DNA of 64,000 nt from Marinobacterium mangrovicola (GTDB taxonomy: Bacteria > Pseudomonadota > Gammaproteobacteria > Pseudomonadales > Balneatricaceae), in NCBI RefSeq assembly GCF_004339595.1, contig NZ_SMFU01000002.1, positions 1 to 64,000 of the forward strand, written 5' to 3'. The notes under the pieces are model-generated. The model saw nothing but the letters and a program-made list of their open reading frames with translations, was not told where the DNA came from and searched no databases. Below are positions 1 to 9,365 of the stretch, one piece after another. The stretch's first letter is position 1. Each line of letters begins with the position of its first letter. The translations under genes and the position numbers were made by a program.

Positions 1-190
1 TTGACAGCCTCCAATAGGCTAGCAAGAGCAAAGAACCACAAGATTACTTTTACCAGGCAGATTACCCTACCTCCAAATTAGCTGTTGGCGGCAAGGCCTC
101 ATTCTCGATGCATCCCTGAGGTCATTATGTGTGTAGGAATCCGGGCGATTCATTTAGGCCTGTAGATTGTCGAAAATAAAACTGGGTTAT

Positions 191-210
191 GGCGCCCAAA
201 GGGCGCCTTT
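191..210. other. GC-rich hairpin just past the M20 gene
   Basis: A perfect 7-bp inverted repeat, GGCGCCC and GGGCGCC with a 3-nt loop, lies directly downstream of the amidohydrolase stop codon. It is followed by only three T residues on the plus strand and no T run on the minus strand, so it is at best a weak terminator or mRNA 3'-end hairpin. Confidence 0.35.
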
Positions 211-214
211 GACC

Positions 215-1507
215 TCAGTTGTTTGACAGGAAGTCTAAAGTCACTTTCGTCATCGCGCTTACGCCAATCGGCAAGGCTTTTTCATTCACAACAAATTTGG
301 GGGAGTGATTCGGGAATACCTGATCAGGTTGATCCGGTGCGGCTCCGAGGAAGAAAAACATTCCAGGTACTTGCTCAGCGTAGAAAGAGAAGTCTTCAGA
401 ACCAGTTAAAGGTTTGGCCTCATTGACCTCGGCTACCTCGCTCAGGGAAGGAGTCATCTGCCTTGTCAGTTCAGGGTTGTTGTAGGTTACCGGGTAGTAG
501 GGAGTGATTGTCAGGTCAGCGCTGCCGCCGCCACTTTCCGCGATATTGTGTACAGTGCGCTCCATGTATTCATGTATCGTCGTTTGTGTTTCAGGATCTA
601 GGGTACGCACTATTCCTTCCATTTTGACGTTGTTTGGAATGATATTCGCCCTAACGCCGCCTTCAATCTTCCCGACTGTGATAAGTGAGGCCGAGTTGGT
701 GAAATCTAGCTGACGAGAAGGAATCGTTTGTAGCCCGGTGATGATCTGGCCAGACAGTGTTACAGGATCAATGCCTAACCAGGGCATGGCGCCATGTGTC
801 TGTTTTCCGTTTACGCTGATTTCGAAGCCATCTGAGGAGGCTAGGATACCGCGCTCGCGCACTTCGATAGTTCCAACAGGGCTGGGCATTACATGCAGAC
901 CGAAGACCGCGTCCGGTGTAAGCTCGGCGAACAAACCTTCCTCCAGCATTAGTTTAGCGCCACCTTCTTCGCCAGGAGGAGCACCTTCTTCAGCTGGTTG
1001 GAAGATAAACATAACGGTACCATTGAGCTCATTCTTAAGCTCGGCTAACACCTCTGCTACACCCATCAGTATCGCTGTGTGTGCATCATGACCACAGGCG
1101 TGGGCGACGCCAACCTCTTTGCCCGCAAAGGTGGTGGTGACTTTAGAGGCGAAAGGTAGACCGGTATCTTCAGTCACTGGCAAAGCGTCCATGTCTGCAC
1201 GCAGTGCGACGACAGGGCCTTCTTTGGCTCCACGCAAAATACCCACTACGCCGGTGTGAGCAACACCTGTTTCGACCTCGATACCAAGACCCTTGAGGTG
1301 ATTGGCAACTTTTTCAGCGGTACGAAACTCGCGGTTACCAAGCTCCGGATGCTGGTGAATATCGCGACGCCAGTCGATAACCTGAGGCATCACATTTCTG
1401 ATAAGTGTGTCGACGTGTATAGCGTCTACGGCAGCCTGTGACTGCGCCACGAGAAAGGTGCTGGATAAAGCTGAGGTCAGCAAGGCTCGCTTAAGTGTTG
1501 GGATCAT
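215..1507 (-). CDS. Secreted M20 family metallo-amidohydrolase
   Basis: The product (430 aa) is an M20D-type amidohydrolase of the hippurate hydrolase/N-acyl-amino-acid deacylase group, which release free amino acids from N-acyl or peptide-like conjugates using a two-metal centre. Visible motifs are RADMDALP near residue 103, the metal-binding ACGHDAHTA near 138, and QPAEEG near 170. A Sec signal peptide covers about the first 26 residues (charged start, hydrophobic core, ending SQAAVDA), so it should act in the periplasm, which is unusual for this mostly cytoplasmic group. It follows the porin gene on the same strand with an 84-bp gap and is probably last in a symporter-porin-hydrolase unit. 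Substrate is not determinable from sequence. Confidence 0.85.
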   Translation of the reverse strand: MIPTLKRALLTSALSSTFLVAQSQAAVDAIHVDTLIRNVMPQVIDWRRDIHQHPELGNREFRTAEKVANHLKGLGIEVETGVAHTGVVGILRGAKEGPVVALRADMDALPVTEDTGLPFASKVTTTFAGKEVGVAHACGHDAHTAILMGVAEVLAELKNELNGTVMFIFQPAEEGAPPGEEGGAKLMLEEGLFAELTPDAVFGLHVMPSPVGTIEVRERGILASSDGFEISVNGKQTHGAMPWLGIDPVTLSGQIITGLQTIPSRQLDFTNSASLITVGKIEGGVRANIIPNNVKMEGIVRTLDPETQTTIHEYMERTVHNIAESGGGSADLTITPYYPVTYNNPELTRQMTPSLSEVAEVNEAKPLTGSEDFSFYAEQVPGMFFFLGAAPDQPDQVFPNHSPKFVVNEKALPIGVSAMTKVTLDFLSNN

Positions 1508-1591
1508 CAGTATATAAACCTCATTTAAAGGATGGTTTAATTAAGCTCGGCGCAGGACGAAGGGGAAGCCCTGCGCCGAGAGTTTTGCAAA

Positions 1592-2917
1592 TCAGAATGT
1601 CCGGCTATAGGCGATGTACAGTCGATTGACGTCTTTGCGTTCCAGGCCCGCAGGCCCCAGGGGGTAAGCTGTACGGTTTACACCATCGATCTCGCCCTCG
1701 GCGCGGTGAGTACTGTGCATCCAGCTTAGGTTGAGGCCTTTAAAGGCGCCGGGGAAGTCGTAGCTGAGTACGCTGGTGAAGTCATGGCGCTTAAAGTCTC
1801 GGAACCCCTTGGCATCATCAGAAAACCAGACGCCCGCGTTCCAACGTAGCCCCGGTACGCCGAAGTGACTAAAATCAACCATACCGAGGAGGCTGATAGC
1901 ATCCTCACCCTCTAGACCAAACCAAGACCAAGCGTATTGGTTGTGGGTGTCCCACTGCCGGAATTCCTGTTCGACGAGGTTATAATTCCAGTCGCCTCCC
2001 TGTACGTTGGAATAGTTCAAGCTTAGGGCAATGCCGGGCAAACGGTAGCCCAGGCTCAGTTCATGGTAGCTAGCGCTTAGATCGTCATTGAAGAAAGATA
2101 AAAACGGAGCGGAGGCATCCTGGTTGTAAAGATCTCCCACGCTGTCCAGCGTGCCATAGCTTAGTCCGAACATTAGTGAATGCTGGTTTTGTAACGGCAG
2201 CATATAGCGGGCACGGGCCATGCGTTCACGGATGTAATCCTCAGATTCAGCTTGGGCTGCCTCAAGTGACAGGCCGTTTGAAAAACGATACTGAGCGCCG
2301 AAGTAGCGAAGGCTGTCGATGCGTTCACCACTGTAGTTAGTCAACGGTTCGCCCCAGTCATCTTCGTTACGCTGACTCATCTTGTTCAGCTCCGTGAAAT
2401 AGAGCTGCAAATTGCCAAGTTTGGCATTGAGGTCATAACCCACCGAAGTGGCGTCAATGATTCGAGTAGTGTTGTCTTTGTACACAGGGGCGAGTCGGGC
2501 CTTCTTGCCGACGCCTGCGCTGAGAATGAACCCCTCGCCTTGATACCGGGTTTCGATATAGGCTGTTTGTGTGCCCAGAAGTCCGTCAGGCTCCCCGTCT
2601 CTATCGTTATCCGAAAGGTTTGTAATGTTAGTAGCGCTAGAACCGATATTTAGGTTGTCTGCCGCGATTGCTCCATACTCGAATCTGATCCAGTCATCAA
2701 TAAATCCTGAGTTATACTCGAGCAGGGCCGCCTGTATCCACTCATCGCGATCAGCGCCCCAGACCCGTCCGTCGTCGCCGCGCTGAGCGGATTCGTTCCA
2801 GTAGTAGTTTTTGTATGTCAGTTTGAGCTCGTCGCCGTCGCGTAACACATCGGCATTGGCATTGAAGGTTAGTGGTAGCAGCATACTAATTGCCACAGGC
2901 AGAAGTTTGCGATTCAT
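1592..2917 (-). CDS. OprD-family outer membrane porin
   Basis: The 441-aa product has a signal peptide ending NANA at residue 22 and then alternating polar and aromatic beta-strand segments. It ends in an aromatic residue (AYSRTF), the usual outer-membrane beta-barrel signature. Length and the DG-rich, strand-dense pattern fit the OprD/OpdK specific porins of pseudomonads and relatives, which pass amino acids or aromatic acids through the outer membrane. A ribosome site AGGA sits about 10 nt before the ATG. Its position between a Na+/amino-acid symporter and a secreted amidohydrolase suggests it admits the same substrate. Family assignment is by pattern; substrate is inferred. Confidence 0.75.
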   Translation of the reverse strand: MNRKLLPVAISMLLPLTFNANADVLRDGDELKLTYKNYYWNESAQRGDDGRVWGADRDEWIQAALLEYNSGFIDDWIRFEYGAIAADNLNIGSSATNITNLSDNDRDGEPDGLLGTQTAYIETRYQGEGFILSAGVGKKARLAPVYKDNTTRIIDATSVGYDLNAKLGNLQLYFTELNKMSQRNEDDWGEPLTNYSGERIDSLRYFGAQYRFSNGLSLEAAQAESEDYIRERMARARYMLPLQNQHSLMFGLSYGTLDSVGDLYNQDASAPFLSFFNDDLSASYHELSLGYRLPGIALSLNYSNVQGGDWNYNLVEQEFRQWDTHNQYAWSWFGLEGEDAISLLGMVDFSHFGVPGLRWNAGVWFSDDAKGFRDFKRHDFTSVLSYDFPGAFKGLNLSWMHSTHRAEGEIDGVNRTAYPLGPAGLERKDVNRLYIAYSRTF

Positions 2918-3074
2918 TTCGGTTAGTTCCTTATCTGTCTAAAAAGCAGGGGACAGTCTTGTGCTGACCCAAAATTCAGGTGCGATCAGGCCCGCCACCG
3001 AGGGGAATCCGGTGGTGGTACCTTGGGTTGCTAGAGTTTTCGTTGGTGAAGCGCTGGAACGCCTCACCTTGGAT

Positions 3075-4640
3075 TTAGGTGTCCTGACTGGTGTGCAGGG
3101 GGGGAGGAGAACTCTCTTGAGAGGTGGCGCGTTGAGCGTCGTGTTGTTTGACGTATTTGAGAAACTTACGACGCTCATCACGAACAATAGAGGCGAGCAT
3201 GTAGACACCGATCAGATTGGGAATGCAGATCAGTACTACGAGGGTATCCATCAGATTAACGATGAGTTCTAGTTTGAGCATCGACCCAGCCACAGTTAGG
3301 CAGAGGAAGATTGCGAGGTAGAGATGACGTACCAACTTGCGATCACCGAATAACATGCTGCTTGCGGTCATGCCGTAGTATGCGACAACGAGCACTGTTG
3401 AGAAGGCAAATAAGCAGATTGATATCGCTAGGGCATAGGGAAACCAAGGGAAAACACTAGCATACGCCGCAGAGGTCAGAGCGACCCCGCTAAGCTCGGT
3501 ATTTGTATAAGTACCTGTAACGACTATCACTAGCGCCGTCATGGTGCAAATAATGACCGTATCGATAAATGGCTCTAGGAGGGCAACGTAGCCTTCGGCT
3601 GCGGGGAAGCGGGTCTTGGCTGTGGCGTGAGCAATAGAAGCAGTACCCATGCCCGCTTCGTTAGAAATTAGAGAGCGGATTATGCCCTGGGTTACGGCAC
3701 CCCAGAAGCCACCTGCTGCGCTATCCAAGTTGAAGGCAGCTTCAAAAATGACCACGAATGCGTGTGGAATCTCGTCTATGTGGTAGGCCAAGACTATGAG
3801 AGACGTACCGACGTAAAACACCGCCATAAATGGCACCAGCTTGTCCGCCACGCTCGCGATGCTTTTAATACCGCCAATGACGATGGTGCCGACTACTAGG
3901 GCAAAACCGATGCCAAAGATCCAACTGTTTTGAGCCAGAAAGCTATTTTCTCCAACCACAACAGCTACTTGCGTATAGGCTTGGTTTACCTGATACATAT
4001 TAGTGGATACAAATGTGGCGAGGGTAATCGCCAGAGCGATAAAGGTAGCCAGGATAATTCCCAGTCGGGGCATACCCTTTTCAGCAAAGCCCTTGCGAAT
4101 GTAGTGCATTGGACCGCCGGAGACGCTGCCATCGGCATGAATGTCACGGTATTTAACCCCTAGGGTACACTCCGCGAATTTGGTGGCCATGCCGAAGAAT
4201 CCCATCAGGACCATCCAGAAGACTGCACCAGGGCCGCCAACGGCAATTGCAATAGCAACGCCGGAGATGTTGCCCAGGCCAACAGTGACAGACAGGGCTG
4301 AACTAAGTGACTGAAAGTGGGTGACTTCACCAGGTGCATCAGGGTCGTTGAACTCACCCTTGATCAGGCGGTAGGACAATCTGAGTGAGCGGAACTGCAA
4401 AAACTTGAAATAGACCGTGCAGAACAGCGCTCCGGCTATTAACCAGAGAATGATGATAGGTACCTGTGTGCCACCGAGCGGGACGGAGGTGAATACCAGG
4501 CCCATGAAGCCATAGATAAGGCTTTGGGCTTGTTGATGCAGATCGTTTATCGCGCCATTCGCCCAAGCGGGCGGCGCGAATAGGGTGATGGCAAATGCCG
4601 GCAACAGCCAGCGGCAGGCAAGTAGGATCTTTGCTCTCAT
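3075..4640 (-). CDS. AGCS-family Na+/alanine (amino acid) symporter
   Basis: This is a sodium:alanine symporter family protein (AlsT/AgcS type) with about ten membrane segments and conserved stretches such as GNISGVAIAIAVGGPGAVFW and SNEAGMGTASIAHA, the latter being the family's substrate-site motif. It would import an amino acid with Na+ across the inner membrane. I place the start at the ATG at 4640 (MRAKILL), which begins a signal-like hydrophobic segment; an ATG at 4658 and a TTG at 4673 are in frame upstream and cannot be excluded. At about 521 aa it is slightly longer than typical members because of the N-terminal segment. It leads a likely minus-strand unit with the porin and M20 hydrolase, 157 bp before the porin. 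Confidence 0.88.
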   Translation of the reverse strand: MRAKILLACRWLLPAFAITLFAPPAWANGAINDLHQQAQSLIYGFMGLVFTSVPLGGTQVPIIILWLIAGALFCTVYFKFLQFRSLRLSYRLIKGEFNDPDAPGEVTHFQSLSSALSVTVGLGNISGVAIAIAVGGPGAVFWMVLMGFFGMATKFAECTLGVKYRDIHADGSVSGGPMHYIRKGFAEKGMPRLGIILATFIALAITLATFVSTNMYQVNQAYTQVAVVVGENSFLAQNSWIFGIGFALVVGTIVIGGIKSIASVADKLVPFMAVFYVGTSLIVLAYHIDEIPHAFVVIFEAAFNLDSAAGGFWGAVTQGIIRSLISNEAGMGTASIAHATAKTRFPAAEGYVALLEPFIDTVIICTMTALVIVVTGTYTNTELSGVALTSAAYASVFPWFPYALAISICLFAFSTVLVVAYYGMTASSMLFGDRKLVRHLYLAIFLCLTVAGSMLKLELIVNLMDTLVVLICIPNLIGVYMLASIVRDERRKFLKYVKQHDAQRATSQESSPPPLHTSQDT

Positions 4641-4693
4641 TGTATGCAACTCGTACATCGGTTTAGTCGCCAATAAAATTGACGAGCTGTGTA

Positions 4694-4720
4694 GGTACCA
4701 CTCCAGTCTGGAGTGGTACC
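4694..4720. promoter_or_regulatory. 27-bp perfect inverted repeat upstream of the symporter gene
   Basis: GGTACCACTCCAG is followed by one base and then its exact reverse complement CTGGAGTGGTACC. It lies 20-80 bp before the candidate symporter starts, in the region shared with the divergent Lrp/AsnC gene. A dyad this long suits a regulator operator or an mRNA leader hairpin; there is no T run, so a terminator is unlikely. Confidence 0.5.
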
Positions 4721-5264
4721 GCTCGAGTTTTCAAATCTTCTGAGCTAATTAACAACCGATAATTGATTTGGTTATTTAGCTAACTAGAAGAGTTGATGTT
4801 CTTATGTTTTTTCTTTTTGCATGAGGGGCAAAATATCTATTGGTCCGTTTATGACGGAACTTTAGTTTTTATTGCAATTCAGAATAGCAAAACTTGGACG
4901 CAGTTAATTTTCGTTTTGTAAGTGCTTTTAATTGATAAATGGGAGGTACTTGCAAGGTTGTTTTATTTGATGAAAGAAAATTGCATCAAGCTGCATGCGG
5001 GGTGGTTTTAGGATTCGAAAGTTGGATTCTTCAGACGCAAAGCGCAGTACGTTGAAACAGTGACGGAAGAGGGGGGGATGAAAGCTTAGCCCTCGGCTTC
5101 GCTGAGAGTCGTTGGAGCGGTTTTACGGAAGGGGAACCAATGACTGGTACTGGGCGGGATTATTAGGTTTGCCGCGACACTTCAGTCATCAGACTATGCC
5201 TGACCAACCCCGTGGGCCGGATGCACTGGTGCGCGCAGGCTAGAGCTGTTGATGTGTGTTCCTG

Positions 5265-5294
5265 TTAAGATTGCGTCTATCCGTGGGGTATAAT
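5265..5294 (+). promoter_or_regulatory. Sigma-70-like promoter of the Lrp/AsnC gene
   Basis: TTAAGA at 5265-5270 and a consensus TATAAT at 5289-5294 are separated by 18 bp. This places transcription start near 5301, about 60 nt before the chosen start codon at 5362. Confidence 0.5.
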
Positions 5295-5361
5295 ACAAAA
5301 GCGGCACGGATACTTTTGCTAAGTAGTGTACCGCCTCTTCGTCTCTTGCCAGAGCATAGAT

Positions 5362-5841
5362 ATGACACCTCTCGACCGAATTGATCTCAACATCCTGCAT
5401 CAGCTTCAGAACGACGCGAGTCTTTCTAATGCGGCGTTGTCGGAACGCATCAACTTGTCGTCTTCGCAATGCCACCGGCGAGTCAAAAGGCTTGAAGAGG
5501 AAGGCTATATTGCCCGCTACGTGGCGTTACTTGATCGTCAGAAGCTTGGCTTGCAGGTACAGGCAATTCTAATCATCAAGGCGAGCAATCTGTCGCCGCA
5601 AAGTAAACAGGCGTTCAAGGACGCGATTAGCCAGTACGACATGGTCACCGAATGTTGGGCTATTGCTGGCGATAAAGACATCATGGTGCGTATCGTAGCT
5701 CCCAGCCTTGATGAATACTCGCGCTTCCTCAGCGAGAAGATTTTCAGTCTTGAGCAAGTCTCCAGTGCGGAAACCCACCTGCTGCTGGATAGCTTGAAGT
5801 ACACCACCGAGATTCCGCTGCCGTCCCCGACACTGTCGTAA
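5362..5841 (+). CDS. Lrp/AsnC family transcriptional regulator
   Basis: The product (159 aa from the ATG at 5362) has the family's order: an N-terminal winged helix-turn-helix (starting LDRIDLNILHQLQNDAS, with the recognition region around SSSQCHRRVKRLEEEGYI), then a ligand-binding RAM domain ending in HLLLDSLKYTTEIPL. Such proteins sense amino acids and commonly control catabolism or transport genes next to them. An upstream in-frame GTG at 5326 would add 12 residues with no family match, so I prefer 5362. It is divergent from the symporter and upstream of the ThDP-enzyme/aldehyde dehydrogenase pair, so either side could be its target. Confidence 0.9.
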   Translation: MTPLDRIDLNILHQLQNDASLSNAALSERINLSSSQCHRRVKRLEEEGYIARYVALLDRQKLGLQVQAILIIKASNLSPQSKQAFKDAISQYDMVTECWAIAGDKDIMVRIVAPSLDEYSRFLSEKIFSLEQVSSAETHLLLDSLKYTTEIPLPSPTLS

Positions 5842-6228
5842 CACCTGATTGCGGGTGCTGCCGAGTCAGTCATCTTCTCCAGACTTCAGGTAAAGTAGTC
5901 AATAGGAACGCATTCGCTGGAAACTGCACCCACTGAGCCGTAGAAAGGCAGAACCGGTGCTACTCCCGATCATTATATCGTCCTTGATGAGTCCGTTTAA
6001 AAAATTTGAACTGCTTGTCTCGGTGGGAGAAATAAAACGGCCGCCCCGGGGGCGGGCTAAGAGTTCGTCGCTGGCATTCAAGTGGATAAAGGCAAGAGCA
6101 TACTTCGATAGATTCCCAAAAGTTTAATGTCATTGGCTTATCGAACGAGAGATATAAAGCATTATCCAGATTCAAAACTCGATCCTAGCATGTTGCCTGA
6201 TATACGGCTGAAAAATAGGAGTGAGTAA
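5842..6228. other. Intergenic region before the ThDP enzyme gene
   Basis: This 387-bp stretch has no supported gene. It holds a GC-rich 7-bp dyad at 6041-6055 (CCGCCCC/GGGGCGG) and presumably the promoter of the downstream enzyme pair. Its ribosome site AGGAG lies just before the ATG at 6229. Confidence 0.5.
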
Positions 6229-7875
6229 ATGAATAAGAACCATGCCGGTCAGGCCATCGTAGATTCTTTAGCGTTACATGGCGTAGAGCGAGTATTTGTA
6301 GTTCCCGGGGAGAGTTATCTTGCGGTCTTGGATGGACTTCATGACTCTAACATTGACACGGTAGTTTGCCGCCACGAGGGTGGTGCAGCTTACATGGCGG
6401 AAGCCCACGGAAAGTTCACGGGTAAACCGGGTGTCGCGATGGTAACCAGGGGACCCGGGGCAGCGAATGCATTTGTCGCGTTGCACACTGCTTGGCAGGA
6501 TGCTGTGCCGATGGTCTTATTCGTTGGACTCATCCCCGTAGCTGACCGCATGCGTGAGTCATTCCAAGAGTTTGATCCCTATGCGTGGTTCGGCACTCAG
6601 TGTAAGCGCGTTTTCGTACTGGATGAGGCGGAGCGCGCGTCTGAAGTCGTTGCGGAAGCGTTCTTTGCTGCTAGTTCTGGACGGCCTGGCCCGGTTGTAA
6701 TCGGGTTACCAGAAGATGTAATCACACATGAAGTAAGTGATGCGCTGCATCCGGTACTTCCTGTCGCAGAAGGGGCTATTTCGTCTGGCGAGCTGGAGGA
6801 ACTGAAGGAGCTGCTACTTGCAGCGCAGCGTCCGCTGCTCTTTATTGGGGGGCAGCGCTGGACAGTTGAAGCGGCCTCTATGGTTACCCGGTTTGCCGAG
6901 GAGAACGGCATTCCGGTTATTCATGATTGGAGGGCCGCTGACCGGGTTCCATTTCACTCTCCCGTCAATTGTGGCTCGCTAGGCTATGGGCGAACTGAGA
7001 TGACGCTTTCGATGTTTGAGGACGCGGATGTCCTAGTTGCTATCGGTACTGTACCCGGTGACGTGTCTACCGAAGGCTATACTGCTCGCCAGGAAAATGA
7101 TCGAACCAATATTCTCGTTAATATCGATACAAGTTTACGTGGTCGAAGTGGCGCGGTTACCCGTCATTTTGTCGCGTCGCCTGTCGCCTTCGCCGAAGCT
7201 GTGGTTGACCTCCAACTTGGTCGTTCGACTGACTGGGAAAACTGGCGCTCAGAGGGTCGTGCAGCACATGCGGCTGCGTCGATTATACCTGCGTTGGATC
7301 AACTGCCGGCCACGGCGCCCGGTACTGCGCACATGAGCGCGGTGGTTAAAGAGGTTGTTGCACGTCTGCCGGAGGACGCCGTGTATAGCTTTGGTGCAGG
7401 CAACCACTGTGCCTGGGCGCAACGTTATTTCCCCACCAATACCTTCCCGAGCCAGCTCAGCACCCGCAACGGTTCTATGGGATACAGCGTCCCGGCAGCG
7501 ATTGCTGCCTCGTTGGAAAGCCCTGAGCGAATAAGCGTAGCGGTTGCCGGGGATGGAGAATTCATGATGAATGGCCAGGAAATAGCCACTGCCGTGCAAT
7601 ATGGCGGGGCGATGTTGATCCTGGTAATGGATAACGGTCAGTACGGCACAATCCGCGCCCACCAGGAAGCCTTCTTCCCCGAGCGTGTTAGTGGGACCCA
7701 GTTATCCAACCCCAATTTTGCTGCGCTGTGCCGTGCCTACGGTGGCCACGGAGAAACAGTTACATCCAATAGTGACGCCGCAGCAGCGGTCGAAAGGTCG
7801 CTCAGTGCAGTGAAGGAAAAGGGGATACCCGCCCTTATACACGTTATCACTGATCCTCTTCACGACCTTCCCTGA
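6229..7875 (+). CDS. ThDP-dependent enzyme, acetolactate synthase-like 2-oxo-acid decarboxylase
   Basis: The 548-aa product has the three-domain layout of the acetolactate synthase/benzoylformate decarboxylase superfamily. The catalytic glutamate is in RHEGGAAYMA (Glu50), and the thiamine-diphosphate motif runs from AGDGEFMMNGQE (near 440) to MDNGQYGT (near 468). There is no small regulatory subunit gene nearby, so biosynthetic acetolactate synthase is unlikely. With a semialdehyde dehydrogenase gene 32 bp downstream and an AruH-like aminotransferase close by, a 2-oxo-acid decarboxylase role (as AruI has in the arginine transaminase pathway) is the best reading. That role is inferred from context; close similarity to AruI is not evident by eye. 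Start supported by AGGAG. Confidence 0.75.
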   Translation: MNKNHAGQAIVDSLALHGVERVFVVPGESYLAVLDGLHDSNIDTVVCRHEGGAAYMAEAHGKFTGKPGVAMVTRGPGAANAFVALHTAWQDAVPMVLFVGLIPVADRMRESFQEFDPYAWFGTQCKRVFVLDEAERASEVVAEAFFAASSGRPGPVVIGLPEDVITHEVSDALHPVLPVAEGAISSGELEELKELLLAAQRPLLFIGGQRWTVEAASMVTRFAEENGIPVIHDWRAADRVPFHSPVNCGSLGYGRTEMTLSMFEDADVLVAIGTVPGDVSTEGYTARQENDRTNILVNIDTSLRGRSGAVTRHFVASPVAFAEAVVDLQLGRSTDWENWRSEGRAAHAAASIIPALDQLPATAPGTAHMSAVVKEVVARLPEDAVYSFGAGNHCAWAQRYFPTNTFPSQLSTRNGSMGYSVPAAIAASLESPERISVAVAGDGEFMMNGQEIATAVQYGGAMLILVMDNGQYGTIRAHQEAFFPERVSGTQLSNPNFAALCRAYGGHGETVTSNSDAAAAVERSLSAVKEKGIPALIHVITDPLHDLP

Positions 7876-7907
7876 ACCTATCTAACAAGAACAAATGGAG
7901 TGATCGG

Positions 7908-9281
7908 ATGACAATGTATGCTGTAACTAATCCCGCCACGGGGAATATGGTAAAAAGTTTCACCCAGGCAACGGACGAAGAAATTCGTCAAAAAATCGCA
8001 CATGCTCACCAGGCTTACCGGGAATGGCGTAGCAGTAGCCTGGATAAACGTACCAAGCTTCTAAATAGAGTCGCCGACCTTTATGAGGAGCGACGTGATT
8101 TACTGGCCGCCATTATTACCCGTGAGATGGGAAAACCACTGTTCCAGGCCGGTATTGAAATAGATATTGTCACGTCTATCTATCGCTACTATGCGAATAA
8201 CGGCCCAGAGTTTCTGGCCGATGAGCCAATTGCTCTGGATGGTCCGGGCAAGGCCATGATTCGCAAGGAAGGTATGGGTGTATTACTCGGCATCATGCCG
8301 TGGAACTTCCCTTACTACCAAGTTGCGCGGTTTGCAGCGCCCAACATCATGAATGGTAATTCCTTGCTGCTTAAACACGCGCCACAGTGTCCGGAGTCGG
8401 CAAAGGCGATGGAACAGATATTCCTTGATGCGGGGGCCGCGGAAGGCCTATATATCAATGTCTATGCATCCAATGAGCAAACCGCTGACATCATTGCGGA
8501 TCCGCTGGTTCAGGGTGTATCCCTCACGGGGTCTGAACGTGCCGGCAGTGCAGTTGCGGAGGTGGCAGGGCGACACCTGAAGAAAGTAGTGCTTGAGCTC
8601 GGGGGCTCTGACCCTTTTATCGTGCTGTCCGATGCCAATATGGAAACCGCAGTTCAGCAAGCTCTCCTGGGCCGTTTTGCTAATGCGGGTCAGGCGTGCA
8701 ACGCGGCTAAACGTATCATCGTAGAAAGCAGTGTTTACGATGAGTTTCTGGCCGCTTTCACACAAGCCGTGGAAAGCATCAAAGTTGGGGACCCGATGGC
8801 CGATGACACTTTCATGGGGCCTCTGTCATCGGAGCTTGCTGTAGAGAGTCTGAACGCGCAGGTGCGAGATGCTATCAATCAGGGGGCTAGGGTAAATACA
8901 GGGGGCTATCGGATTGAACGCGCCGGTGCTTGGTTCATGCCGACCATTCTCACGGGTGTTACGTCTGAGATGCGCGTTTACCGAGAGGAGCTGTTTGGGC
9001 CGGTCGCCATTGTCTTTAACGCAGAGGACGAAAACGAAGCAGTACGTCTAGCTAATGACTCAGCTTATGGTCTAGGTGCGGTTATTCAGTCAACCGATAT
9101 CAATCGGGCTCGCCAGTTGGCTGACCGTTTGGACGTTGGCATGGTTAATATCAACGAAGCGCCGGGCTCTGCTCCTGAAATACCATTCGGCGGGATAAAA
9201 CGATCTGGATTTGGTCGAGAGTTGGGCCGCGATGGTATGGAGGAGTTCGTTAATCGTAAAGTGGTACGCATTGGGGAATGA
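7908..9281 (+). CDS. NAD(P)-dependent aldehyde/semialdehyde dehydrogenase
   Basis: This 457-aa aldehyde dehydrogenase is of the succinate-semialdehyde dehydrogenase type (GabD/Sad-like, about 455-480 aa). Landmarks are MPWNFPYYQ (Asn133), the general base in LELGG (Glu230), the catalytic cysteine in NAGQACNAAKR (Cys264) and EELFGPVA. A second ATG two codons on is equally possible as start; a GGAG site precedes both. It lies 32 bp after the ThDP enzyme gene and ends just before a strong terminator, so the two genes form one transcript. It likely oxidises the aldehyde made by the decarboxylase to an acid. Confidence 0.9.
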   Translation: MTMYAVTNPATGNMVKSFTQATDEEIRQKIAHAHQAYREWRSSSLDKRTKLLNRVADLYEERRDLLAAIITREMGKPLFQAGIEIDIVTSIYRYYANNGPEFLADEPIALDGPGKAMIRKEGMGVLLGIMPWNFPYYQVARFAAPNIMNGNSLLLKHAPQCPESAKAMEQIFLDAGAAEGLYINVYASNEQTADIIADPLVQGVSLTGSERAGSAVAEVAGRHLKKVVLELGGSDPFIVLSDANMETAVQQALLGRFANAGQACNAAKRIIVESSVYDEFLAAFTQAVESIKVGDPMADDTFMGPLSSELAVESLNAQVRDAINQGARVNTGGYRIERAGAWFMPTILTGVTSEMRVYREELFGPVAIVFNAEDENEAVRLANDSAYGLGAVIQSTDINRARQLADRLDVGMVNINEAPGSAPEIPFGGIKRSGFGRELGRDGMEEFVNRKVVRIGE

Positions 9282-9300
9282 TTTCAGACAGACATCTAAA

Positions 9301-9330
9301 AACCCCGCCGTATTAACGGCGGGGTTTTTT
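9301..9330 (+). terminator. Rho-independent terminator after the dehydrogenase gene
   Basis: A 10-bp stem AACCCCGCCG/CGGCGGGGTT with a 6-nt loop is followed by a T run. It separates the plus-strand enzyme pair from the converging aminotransferase gene and may serve both directions. Confidence 0.9.
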
Positions 9331-9365
9331 AATGGTCAGTCCAATCGCTGTAAAGCAATATCAAT

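Larger units (their letters stand above)
4674..5361. other. Divergent intergenic region, symporter and Lrp-type regulator
   Basis: This 690-bp stretch holds no convincing gene. It contains the 27-bp dyad near the symporter and an AT-rich section at about 4740-4980 typical of promoter DNA. A sigma-70-like promoter for the Lrp-type gene sits at its right end. A short minus-strand reading frame at 5194-5475 overlaps the regulator and is taken to be chance. Confidence 0.6.

Noticed and set aside
4674-5361. Riboswitch in the long leader regions
   Set aside because: Only a simple long dyad is visible; no conserved riboswitch core could be recognised.
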